From the NCBI GenBank assembly GCA_030040115.1, contig JASHUH010000620.1:1-6316 (forward strand): 6,316 nucleotides of DNA, written 5' to 3'. The DNA is from Acidobacteriaceae bacterium. Lineage in GTDB: Bacteria; Acidobacteriota; Terriglobia; Terriglobales; Acidobacteriaceae. The notes below the pieces were generated by a model. The model worked only from the letters and a program-made list of their open reading frames with translations, ran no database searches and was not told the DNA's origin. Shown here in pieces: positions 1 through 6,314 of the stretch (its first letter is position 1; each line of letters starts with the position of its first letter). Both the position numbers and the translations under genes were made by a program.

Positions 1-1
1 C

Positions 2-1390
2 AGCCAGATGACTTGCATCACCTGCCACGATCCGCACACAAGCTATCGCGCGCCGGGCATGGCGCAGCATTATCTGGCCGTCTGCCAAAGCTGCCACCAG
101 GACGTGAAGCACACTGTCGCGCTGCCCGCAAGCGAAAACTGCCTCACCTGCCACATGCCCCAGCGGCGCGCCGACGACGCCGTGCACGTGGTCATGACGG
201 ATCACTACATTCAACGGATCAAGCTCGACCGCGATCTGGTGGCGCCGAAGCCCGAAATGATCGATGAGCAGGGCCGGCTGGGCATTGTGCTCTACTATCC
301 CCCGCAGTTGCCTCCCACGGCGGAGAACGAGCTCTATCTGGACCTGGCCAAGGTCCAGGATGGGTCTCGAGGCGCGCCAGCCATCGCCCACCTGGAAGAG
401 GACCTGCTCAAGGACTCACCCGCCGCTTCCGAATTCTACTTCGAGTTGGCCCATGCGTATTCCAAGGTTGGGCGCGACGCCGACGCGGTGCGCTGGTACG
501 AAGAGGCGCTCCGGCGGCGTCCCGTTTATCCCGCGGCGTCGAAGGAGCTGGCCATAGCCCTGGTCGCCGCAGACAAGATGCCGCGCGCTGAAGAGATCCT
601 GAGCCGGGCCGCGGCCGCTTCCCCTGACGACGGTCAATTGCTGGCCGATCTTGGCAATCTCTATCAGCGTCAAGAGCGCGTGGCCGATGCCCGCCGCGCA
701 TTATCGCGCGCTCTGGCGCTCGATCCCTCCCAGGCCCAGACGGAAAACCTCCTGGGCCTGCTCGCAATCCGCGAGAAAGATCGGCAGGACGCGGAAAAGT
801 GGCTACGCGCGGCGATACGTGATAACCCCGATTTGGCCGAGGCGCACAGCAATCTGGGCAATCTGCTGAGCGGTGCCGGGGACTACGAGCAGGCCGCGTA
901 CCAGTTCCAGCGCGCCATCCGCGTGGATTCAAAATATGCGGCGGCGCACCATGGCTACGGGCTGATGCTCGAACTGATGCACTCCTACGATCAGGCGATC
1001 GACGAGCTCGAGCAGGCCGCTCGCCTCGATCCAGGCGATGCGCAAACCCATGGCGACCTCGGCGACCTGCTCGCCGCGCGCGGGCAGTTGCCGGAGGCTG
1101 AGGCGCAATACGGAATGGCGCTTGCAAGCGAACCCGGCGCGGCCGATCTGCACACCAGCCTAGGCGAGGTTTTGGCGGCCGAGGGAAAGCAGGCCGAGGC
1201 CGGGCGGCAATTCGCGAAGGCAGTCGCTATTAACCCCACCGTTTATGAGGCGCAGCTCGGTCTGGCCACGGTGCTGGCGCGCGAGGGCCAAACGGCGGAG
1301 GCGCGCCTGCACTGCCAAAAAGCGGCTGAAAGCCCCGATCCATCGCTGCGCGGCGCCGCGCTCAACCTGCTTCACCAATTGGGGAATTAA
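2..1390 (+). CDS. Multiheme c-type cytochrome fused to TPR repeats (5' partial)
   Basis: Only the C-terminal part is present. The frame is open to the left edge, and the ATG at position 8 lies just before a haem motif, so it is probably an internal Met rather than the start. Counting that Met as residue 1, three CxxCH haem c-binding motifs are visible: C3-C6-H7, C26-C29-H30 and C45-C48-H49. Further His residues (H21, H35, H60, H66) could serve as distal ligands. The third motif is followed by an MPQRR...TDHYIQR stretch, which I recall from bacterial cytochrome/TPR fusion proteins. From about residue 139 to 444 there are roughly nine 34-residue TPR units, with the usual A/G/Y/P pattern and DP or NP ends. 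Haem c attachment implies export to the periplasm, so a signal peptide and probably more haem motifs should lie upstream. The TPR superhelix suggests a docking or assembly role, and the haems suggest electron transfer; the actual partner is unknown. It ends in TAA. The domain reading is secure; the function is not. Confidence 0.88.
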   Translation, partial: SQMTCITCHDPHTSYRAPGMAQHYLAVCQSCHQDVKHTVALPASENCLTCHMPQRRADDAVHVVMTDHYIQRIKLDRDLVAPKPEMIDEQGRLGIVLYYPPQLPPTAENELYLDLAKVQDGSRGAPAIAHLEEDLLKDSPAASEFYFELAHAYSKVGRDADAVRWYEEALRRRPVYPAASKELAIALVAADKMPRAEEILSRAAAASPDDGQLLADLGNLYQRQERVADARRALSRALALDPSQAQTENLLGLLAIREKDRQDAEKWLRAAIRDNPDLAEAHSNLGNLLSGAGDYEQAAYQFQRAIRVDSKYAAAHHGYGLMLELMHSYDQAIDELEQAARLDPGDAQTHGDLGDLLAARGQLPEAEAQYGMALASEPGAADLHTSLGEVLAAEGKQAEAGRQFAKAVAINPTVYEAQLGLATVLAREGQTAEARLHCQKAAESPDPSLRGAALNLLHQLGN

Positions 1391-1400
1391 ATCGCGCGGC

Positions 1401-1420
1401 GGACTTGGCACGTGAAGTCC
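1401..1420 (+). other. Small stem-loop just after the cytochrome/TPR stop codon
   Basis: GGACTT (1401-1406) and AAGTCC (1415-1420) form a perfect 6-base inverted repeat around an 8-base loop, starting 11 bases after the stop codon at 1388-1390. No T-run follows, so it is at best a weak or factor-assisted terminator or a 3'-end stabilising hairpin. A stem this short could also occur by chance in GC-rich DNA. Confidence 0.3.
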
Positions 1421-1444
1421 TGCGGGCAGATAGGCCGGCGGCAA

Positions 1445-1474
1445 TTGACTTGTCCCGTGACCGCTTGCTAATAT
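1445..1474 (+). promoter_or_regulatory. Sigma-70-type promoter for the PQQ dehydrogenase gene
   Basis: The -35 box is TTGACT (1445-1450, 5 of 6 to TTGACA). After an 18-base spacer comes the -10 box TAATAT (1469-1474), preceded by TG at 1466-1467, which makes an extended -10 (TGCTAATAT). Transcription should start near 1481, giving a leader of about 117 bases before the ATG at 1598. The block is AT-rich against a GC-rich background and lies in a non-coding gap. It would make the dehydrogenase an independent transcription unit from the cytochrome/TPR gene. The assignment rests on the sequence match alone. Confidence 0.7.
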
Positions 1475-1517
1475 GGGAGCGCAAATTATATTGCGTATTA
1501 TGCAATCGCCTGGATCG

Positions 1518-1583
1518 GCGGTTGGTTCGCTCGCCTGGCGGCGCTTTGGGCGCCACGCGAAATCGGAGCGCCTGCCAAACCGC
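1518..1583 (+). promoter_or_regulatory. Potentially structured 5' leader of the PQQ dehydrogenase mRNA
   Basis: Two nested inverted repeats lie between the promoter and the ribosome binding site. The inner arms are 1531-1540 and 1551-1560, complementary at 9 of 10 positions around a 10-base loop. The outer arms are GCGGTTGG (1518-1525) and CCAAACCGC (1575-1583), which pair with a single bulged base. The outer stem ends directly at the weak Shine-Dalgarno-like GGGATGG (1584-1590), so folding could affect ribosome access. It matches no riboswitch class I recognise, and chance pairing in GC-rich sequence is possible. Confidence 0.35.
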
Positions 1584-1597
1584 GGGATGGAAAAAAT

Positions 1598-3859
1598 ATG
1601 AGAAAGGTGCTATGTTGGCCGGCCGCTTCCTTTCTGCTTTTAACTGCGGTTGTGCTTTTGGCGGGCCCGAAAACAACCGCCGAAGCAGACGGCGTTTCGG
1701 CGCCATCTCCGTACACCACCTGGCGTGAATACGGAGGCAGTCCGGAGGATGCGCAGTATTCGGCGCTGCAGCAGATCAACCGCTCCAATGTGTCGCATTT
1801 GCGGCAGGTGTGGTTTTACCCCGCCGGCAACAATGGGTTCCGCTATGGCTCGAACCCGATCGTCATTGACGGCGCGATGTATGCTGTCGGCAAAAACAAC
1901 AGCGTGGTTGCGCTCGACGCGGCCACCGGCAAAGAGATCTGGGTTCACGACAACGGCAAGGTGACCAACTTCAACTCCCGCGGACTGGTCTATTGGCAAA
2001 ACCAAGACGGCTCCGATCGCCGCATTCTTTGCGTCGTCAATAACACGCTGACGGCCATTGACGCACGTTCCGGAAAAACCATCGATTCCTTCGGCGACAA
2101 CGGCAGCGTGGACTTGCGCGTGGGCCTGGGGCGCGATCCCAAAACCATCCGCCAGATCGGATCGCAGACACCGGGTAGGATTTTCGGCGATCTGATTCTC
2201 GAGGGCTCCGCAACCGGCGAAGAATACGAGTCGCCTCCAGGCGACCTGCGGGCATATAACGTCGTTACCGGCCAAATGGCCTGGATCTTTCACACCGTTC
2301 CCCATCCCGGCGAACCGGGCTACGACACGTGGCCTCCGGGCGCGTGGAAGTACATTGGCGGAACCAACACCTGGGGCGAAATTTCCCTCGACGCCAAGCG
2401 CGGCGTCGCTTACTTCCCCACCGGCTCACCGACATACGATTTTTACGGCGCCGACCGCAATGGCGCGGATCTTTACTCCGATTGCATCCTTGCCATCGAC
2501 GCCCGCACCGGCCAACTGATCTGGCACTATCAAACAACGCATCACGATCTGTGGGACTACGATCTGATGGTCGGCCCCAAGTTGCTCACCGTCAACCACG
2601 ACGGCCACAGAGTGGACATTCTGGCCCAGGCCGGCAAGAACGGTTTCCTGTATGTGCTGAACCGCAAAACCGGCAAGCCCATCTGGCCCATCGTCGAGCG
2701 GCCTGCGCCCCAGTCGGACATGCCTCGTCACATTGCCTGGCCCACGCAGCCGTTCCCCACCGTAATACAGCCATTCGCGCGGCAGCGGTTTACCGCCGAC
2801 GAAGTGGATCCGTACATTGCCGATCCTAAAGAGCGCGAAGCCATCCGCGCCGAGGTCGCCGCAGCCCGCAACTTCGGCATCTACACGCCAGACGATACCG
2901 GGCAAACCATCGAAATGCCCGGCAACAACGGCGGCGCGAACTGGGGATCGGCGGCCGTCGACCCCGCCCGGGGCTTGTTCTTCGTGCTCTCCAAAGCCGC
3001 TCCTTCGATGTTGCATCTCGAGCCCAAGCCGCCGCGGCGTCAAATCACCGGTTCTCCTGAGACCCAAGGCGAGGTGGTGTATCTCGTAAATTGCAGGATG
3101 TGCCACATGGTCAGCATGGCCGGACAGCCGCCGTCGATTCCATCGCTGGTGGGAGTCGTCGATCGGGTCGGGGAAAATCAGGTGCGCACTGTGGTGCAGG
3201 GCGGGCTGGGGTCGATGCCGGCCATCACCGGATTGGATTCATCGGATTTGGACAATCTGATCGCCTATCTCCGACATCCCGAGCAGGCCCATGTTCCGCC
3301 CGACATTCTGGCCTTCATCATGGCTCCGCACGTGCCGGCCCCGCGCCTGGCTCCGCCGGGAACGCGCTACTGGACTGGCTACGGCTACATGAACTCCACG
3401 GACGGTCTGTCCGCCATCGGACCGCCCTGGTCCACGCTCACTGCCTACGACCTCAACACCGGAAAGATCATTTGGCAGGTTCCCTTCGGCGGCGTGACCC
3501 GGCTTGAAGAGAAGGGTATCACCGACACCGGAAGCTTTTGGCCGCGCGGAGGCATTGTGGTCACCGCGAGCGGGCTCATCTTCGGCGGAGCCAAGTCTGA
3601 CGGAACCATGCGCGCTTACGACGAAATGACCGGGAAGGTCTTGTGGCAAGCGAAGATTGCCGCCGACCCCGAGGGCATACCGGCCATATATGAGGTTGCC
3701 GGGCATGAGTATCTGGTGATGAGCGCAAGCCAGCGGCCTACCAAAATCACCCTTTCCCCGGGGGGCGGCATGGTTCCGGCACAGTTAAATGGTGAAGGAC
3801 CTACAACCCAGGGCTACTATGTTTTCGCGCTCCCCGAAGGCGCGGGCGGGAGCAATTAG
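1598..3859 (+). CDS. PQQ-dependent dehydrogenase with inserted cytochrome c domain
   Basis: A 753-residue periplasmic quinoprotein expected to oxidise a sugar or alcohol, passing electrons from PQQ to its own haem c and then to the respiratory chain. The N-terminus (M1-R2-K3, then a hydrophobic stretch to about residue 22) is a Sec signal peptide; no lipobox Cys is seen. The propeller shows repeated [A/V]xDxxTGxxxW motifs with Trp at about 115, 229, 309, 363, 626 and 683. HHDLWDYD (315-322) and GKNGFLYVLNRKTG (from 346) resemble the E. coli membrane glucose dehydrogenase regions holding the catalytic Asp466 and the PQQ-contacting Lys493; the 27-residue spacing puts these at D320 and K347. GGANWG (445-450) is another family motif. 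A mono-haem domain (about 486-563) is inserted before the last blades, with C499-C502-H503 and likely axial ligand M540. Unlike membrane glucose dehydrogenase it has no block of N-terminal membrane helices. GGGATGG sits 7 bases before the ATG and supports this start. The substrate cannot be told from sequence, and no PQQ synthesis genes lie in the window. Confidence 0.93.
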   Translation: MRKVLCWPAASFLLLTAVVLLAGPKTTAEADGVSAPSPYTTWREYGGSPEDAQYSALQQINRSNVSHLRQVWFYPAGNNGFRYGSNPIVIDGAMYAVGKNNSVVALDAATGKEIWVHDNGKVTNFNSRGLVYWQNQDGSDRRILCVVNNTLTAIDARSGKTIDSFGDNGSVDLRVGLGRDPKTIRQIGSQTPGRIFGDLILEGSATGEEYESPPGDLRAYNVVTGQMAWIFHTVPHPGEPGYDTWPPGAWKYIGGTNTWGEISLDAKRGVAYFPTGSPTYDFYGADRNGADLYSDCILAIDARTGQLIWHYQTTHHDLWDYDLMVGPKLLTVNHDGHRVDILAQAGKNGFLYVLNRKTGKPIWPIVERPAPQSDMPRHIAWPTQPFPTVIQPFARQRFTADEVDPYIADPKEREAIRAEVAAARNFGIYTPDDTGQTIEMPGNNGGANWGSAAVDPARGLFFVLSKAAPSMLHLEPKPPRRQITGSPETQGEVVYLVNCRMCHMVSMAGQPPSIPSLVGVVDRVGENQVRTVVQGGLGSMPAITGLDSSDLDNLIAYLRHPEQAHVPPDILAFIMAPHVPAPRLAPPGTRYWTGYGYMNSTDGLSAIGPPWSTLTAYDLNTGKIIWQVPFGGVTRLEEKGITDTGSFWPRGGIVVTASGLIFGGAKSDGTMRAYDEMTGKVLWQAKIAADPEGIPAIYEVAGHEYLVMSASQRPTKITLSPGGGMVPAQLNGEGPTTQGYYVFALPEGAGGSN

Positions 3860-3886
3860 TTAGGGCTTGTTAACACTGTTGGGATG

Positions 3887-3954
3887 GACCAATCTCTATC
3901 AACGCGAATGGCGGGTTCCTCACCCTCGCCAATGATAGGATCGGAATCTTGGTC
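3887..3954. terminator. Nested inverted repeat between convergent genes, possible terminator
   Basis: Three pairs of arms nest in the gap between the dehydrogenase stop (3857-3859) and the hydrolase stop (3966-3968). The outer pair is GACCAA (3887-3892) with TTGGTC (3949-3954), the middle pair CTATC (3896-3900) with GATAG (3934-3938). The inner pair is TGGCGGGT (3909-3916) with ACCCTCGCCA (3922-3931), which has a 2-base bulge and a 5-base loop. Internal loops between them are asymmetric. The position suits a terminator acting in one or both directions, but neither strand has a T-run after the stem, so a classical intrinsic terminator is not shown. Confidence 0.4.
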
Positions 3955-3959
3955 GGTCT

Positions 3960-3975
3960 GCCGCTTTACTGCGGC
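3960..3975 (-). other. Short hairpin spanning the hydrolase stop codon
   Basis: GCCGC (3960-3964) and GCGGC (3971-3975) form a 5-base perfect stem whose 6-base loop contains the TAA stop codon of the minus-strand hydrolase (3966-3968). It lies next to the larger nested repeat at 3887-3954 and could be part of the same 3'-end structure. It is short and may be coincidental. Confidence 0.25.
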
Positions 3976-5885
3976 ATGACCGGCAGGTCCAGGCTGGAGG
4001 GATGGGCGGCATCGTGGTAGATCACGTTGCTCGCCTTCACAAAGTGGGAACCCGACTCGGGGCTTTCTTTGGTGTTCAGGTTCCGGTCCCATCGCGGGAA
4101 GTTGCTGCTGCTGACGTCCACGCGCAGACGGTGGCCGGCGAGGAAGACGTTGCTGGTCGCCCACAGGTCCAGGTTGACCTTGTAAATCTGGCCCGGTGTC
4201 ATAAACGTCGCCTTGGTGTAGTCCTGGTCGCGATAGCGCATGCGTTGAATGCCGGCGGCGATGTTGTGGTCGGAGCCGTCGGGGGCCACGTCCACCAGCA
4301 CCGCGGTGAAGTCGGTGTCGGGGGCGGAGGAGGAGACGTAGAGCGTCATTGAGACCGGTCCGGTGATGTCCAGGTTCTTCTGGAGCGGCGGAGTGGTAAA
4401 GACCAGCACGTCGGGGCGCTTTTCATCCGGGCGTTGATCCTGGATGCCGTTGGGCACATCCGCGCCGTCGCAGCACATGCTGCCGCCCAGCGTCGGCACC
4501 GGGTCGGCGGGATCGTAGACGAAGCGATCGGAAGCGGCGTTGGCGTTCGGATCATTGACCTGAGCGCTCAGGCTGCCATTGCCGGAGTCGGTGTTGGCTT
4601 TGCCGGCCGAGTGCAGATAGTAGGCCACCGTGCTGGCCTGAGGCGGCGGCCAGGTGCTGCTCTGTCGCCAAACGTCGGCGCCCATCTGGAAGTAGCGCAC
4701 GGGCTCCCACTGAGAGACGGCATTGCTTTGGCCGAGGAAAAGGTGCTTGTACCAGTCGAGCATGATTTGAAACGTGTTTGCGATGGCGTTTCGGCCGAGG
4801 TCCAAGGCCCCCACCCTGCTGCCAGAGCCGGAGTGGCCACCGGGAATGACCATCAGTTGAACGTCATTGCGGGCGTCGGCGGAGCCGCCATGGGCTTTCA
4901 CGCCTTCGTAGTTCTCAAGCGACCCCCCGAGGAACAGGTCGTACCAGCCGCCAATGATGAAGGCCGGCGCATGGATGCGGGAATAGTCCTTGGAAATCGA
5001 CCACTGCTGCCAATAAGCGTCGTCGCTGGGATGAGCCAGCCAGTCCAGATACCAAGGCTCGAGCGCCTTGAGGCCGGGGTTGCCGGCGGTGGGAGGCGTG
5101 ACCAGAGTGGTGTAGTTGCCGAGGGGCAGCACCTTGATGTAGTTCAAGGGGTCCGTCATGGAGGTTTGCCCTGGCCGGGTCAACAGGCCGGTTTGGGGCG
5201 AGCGCGTGGACGGGACGTAGCCGGCCGCGCTGAAGGTGAAATTCGCCTGTTGCCAGAGCGCATCGCTGGCCGTCTGGGTTGCCCAGGATTGGGCAAACCA
5301 CTGCTGCAGCGCGCCGTTCTGATAGGCCCAATCTTTGTAATAGTCTTGCGCGGTGACTTCGGGGCAAATGCCGGCAAGATGGGGCGGATCGGAAACTGCC
5401 GCAAGCCATTGCGTGGCGCCGACATAGGAGCCCCCCCACATGCCGACCTTGCCGTCCGACTTGGGCAGCTTGGCGGCCCACTCTACCGAGTCGTAGCCGT
5501 CGTTGATTTCGTACTTGAACGGTTCCCAGAACCCGGGCGAATGATAGCGGCCGCGCACGTCCATGTTCACCATGATGAAACCCTGCTCGGCGCCCGCGAT
5601 GCCGCTTTCGATGGTTCCCGGAGTTTCCTTGTCGTACGGCGTGCGGCTCAGCAGCACGGGGAAGGGCCCCGGGCCGTCAGGCGTAAAGACATCAGCGAGC
5701 AGTTTCACGCCATCGCGCATGGGCGCAGGCACATTGAGCTCGACCTGAATGCCCGGATGATTGCCCGGCTGCTCGGGCCGTGGTGGGCTATTCGTGGTCG
5801 TTTTCCGTGAACAAGACAGGATGACCATAGTGGCCGTTGCGGCCAATGCCAGCAGCAGGCGATTTCTATTTATGGATTTCATCAT
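3966..5885 (-). CDS. CocE/NonD-family (peptidase S15-like) lipoprotein hydrolase
   Basis: An alpha/beta hydrolase that should cleave esters, amides or acyl-peptide bonds; the substrate is unknown. The family includes cocaine esterase CocE, X-Pro dipeptidyl peptidases and glutaryl-7-ACA acylases. I place the start at the ATG ending the + strand at 5885, because GGGAGG lies 9 bases upstream; a longer reading from 5912 would put that ribosome site inside the gene. The 639-residue product begins MMKSINRNR, then a hydrophobic stretch and a lipobox-like ILSC with Cys25, so it is probably a lipid-anchored envelope protein. The nucleophile is S153 in GGSYVG; D316 in GGWYDLF and H351 in PGGHSG complete the triad, in the same order as CocE Ser117/Asp259/His287. 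Y84 in TPYDK matches the CocE oxyanion-hole Tyr44. Residues from about 385 to the end form the PepX_C jelly-roll domain, with the family blocks APDTDFTAVLVDV and SSSNFPRWDRNLNT. Length is typical and there is no frameshift. The family is secure; esterase versus peptidase activity is not. Confidence 0.93.
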   Translation of the reverse strand: MMKSINRNRLLLALAATATMVILSCSRKTTTNSPPRPEQPGNHPGIQVELNVPAPMRDGVKLLADVFTPDGPGPFPVLLSRTPYDKETPGTIESGIAGAEQGFIMVNMDVRGRYHSPGFWEPFKYEINDGYDSVEWAAKLPKSDGKVGMWGGSYVGATQWLAAVSDPPHLAGICPEVTAQDYYKDWAYQNGALQQWFAQSWATQTASDALWQQANFTFSAAGYVPSTRSPQTGLLTRPGQTSMTDPLNYIKVLPLGNYTTLVTPPTAGNPGLKALEPWYLDWLAHPSDDAYWQQWSISKDYSRIHAPAFIIGGWYDLFLGGSLENYEGVKAHGGSADARNDVQLMVIPGGHSGSGSRVGALDLGRNAIANTFQIMLDWYKHLFLGQSNAVSQWEPVRYFQMGADVWRQSSTWPPPQASTVAYYLHSAGKANTDSGNGSLSAQVNDPNANAASDRFVYDPADPVPTLGGSMCCDGADVPNGIQDQRPDEKRPDVLVFTTPPLQKNLDITGPVSMTLYVSSSAPDTDFTAVLVDVAPDGSDHNIAAGIQRMRYRDQDYTKATFMTPGQIYKVNLDLWATSNVFLAGHRLRVDVSSSNFPRWDRNLNTKESPESGSHFVKASNVIYHDAAHPSSLDLPVMPQ

Positions 5886-5894
5886 TTCAACCGA

Positions 5895-5900
5895 CCTCCC
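5895..5900 (-). promoter_or_regulatory. Ribosome binding site deciding the hydrolase start
   Basis: On the minus strand this reads GGGAGG, a strong Shine-Dalgarno match, 9 bases before the ATG at 5885-5883. A second in-frame ATG follows immediately (5882-5880). The upstream in-frame ATG at 5912 has no such site and would make this one coding. The chosen start also gives a clean lipoprotein signal peptide. Confidence 0.75.
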
Positions 5901-5941
5901 GATCACGTCCATTCTTATCCTTGACCATTTGGTTCCGGGCG

Positions 5942-5971
5942 ATCATATCAGACTGATCGACCGCCGCTCAC
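5942..5971 (-). promoter_or_regulatory. Candidate extended -10 promoter of the hydrolase gene
   Basis: On the minus strand TATGAT (5947 down to 5942) matches TATAAT at 5 of 6 positions and is preceded by TGA, giving the extended -10 form TGATATGAT. The hexamer 18 bases upstream, GTGAGC (5971 down to 5966), is a poor -35 with only the central TGA matching, which is tolerable for an extended -10 promoter. The predicted start near 5935 leaves a leader of about 50 bases. If real, the hydrolase can be transcribed independently of the upstream cupin. Confidence 0.45.
5947..5957. promoter_or_regulatory. Palindrome overlapping the hydrolase promoter, possible operator
   Basis: ATCAGACTGAT is a perfect 5+1+5 palindrome overlapping the extended -10 element. 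A wider flanking pair, GATCA (5941-5945) and TGATC (5954-5958), overlaps it. A palindrome at this place relative to a promoter is a common repressor-site arrangement, but no regulator gene is nearby and no known operator consensus is recognised. Confidence 0.3.
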
Positions 5972-6035
5972 CTGTGTTTCGGTTGCGGCTGGCTTTGTCC
6001 TCGAAGAACAAAAACCAGTCCACAACCGTGCAGAA

Positions 6036-6314
6036 CTATGGGCGCGGCACATGAATAGAGAAGAGGACGAGCACCCCATTGATCGAGCTGAACCAGTGCG
6101 GCGTGTTTTCCGGAACCAGAATGAAGTCGCCTTTGGCGATGGTGCGCGGCACTCCCCCTTCGATCGCGGAGCCGCTGAGATTGGTGGGATTAGTTCGTTT
6201 TTCGTTGACCAGCTTGCCGCCGGTCACCAAAGTCGCCGATCCACCGATCACGTAGAAAAGCTCTGCCTCCTTCTCATGGACCGCGGCGGGGCCAACCGAC
6301 GGACGGTATTCCAG
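6036..6314 (-). CDS. Cupin-domain protein (5' partial, cut by window edge)
   Basis: The last 92 codons are present and end in TAG; the N-terminus lies beyond the right edge. An internal GTG at 6251 could be mistaken for a start, but the frame stays open and conserved to the edge, so it is internal. Counting from the first complete codon, cupin motif 1 is VHEKEAELFYVIGG (H13, E18, G24-G25) and motif 2 is GDFILVPENTPHWFSSING (G62, P68, H73). Between them lies TGGKLVNEK and a loop. In metal-binding cupins, motif 1 supplies HxH and E and motif 2 supplies H; here the second His of motif 1 is Lys15, leaving three of the four usual ligands. The fold is a small beta barrel. Cupins range from enzymes to sugar or metabolite binding proteins, and the function is not determinable here. 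Whether it is exported cannot be judged without the N-terminus. The downstream hydrolase starts 150 bases after its stop. Confidence 0.85.
   Translation of the reverse strand: MEYRPSVGPAAVHEKEAELFYVIGGSATLVTGGKLVNEKRTNPTNLSGSAIEGGVPRTIAKGDFILVPENTPHWFSSINGVLVLFSIHVPRP

Noticed and set aside
408..1127. Minus-strand open frame (239 codons) opposite the cytochrome/TPR gene
   Set aside because: The Arg/Pro/Ala-rich translation with no domain pattern is typical of an antisense shadow; the plus strand has clear TPR periodicity over the same region.
1362..1788. Open frames on both strands crossing the 1391-1597 gap
   Set aside because: They overlap the ends of both real genes, cross the promoter and show no protein family signature. 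The gap is better explained as regulatory.
1640..3106. Minus-strand open frames of 221 and 226 codons (1640-2305 and 2426-3106) opposite the PQQ dehydrogenase
   Set aside because: Both lie entirely within a gene whose product has conserved motifs throughout, and neither has a recognisable ribosome site or domain.
4434..5810. Long plus-strand open frame (458 codons) opposite the hydrolase gene
   Set aside because: It is antisense to a gene with a full catalytic triad, lipobox and family motifs. Its translation has no recognisable domain and is rich in Gly, Ala, Val and Arg, as expected for the complement of GC-rich coding DNA.
5886..5912. Nine-codon N-terminal extension of the hydrolase from the ATG at 5912
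   Set aside because: The strong GGGAGG site would then lie inside the coding sequence, and the extra residues would precede a normal lipoprotein signal peptide.
5761..6054. Plus-strand frame of 97 codons over the hydrolase upstream region
   Set aside because: It overlaps the hydrolase signal peptide and the cupin stop in antisense, and its translation has no recognisable features.
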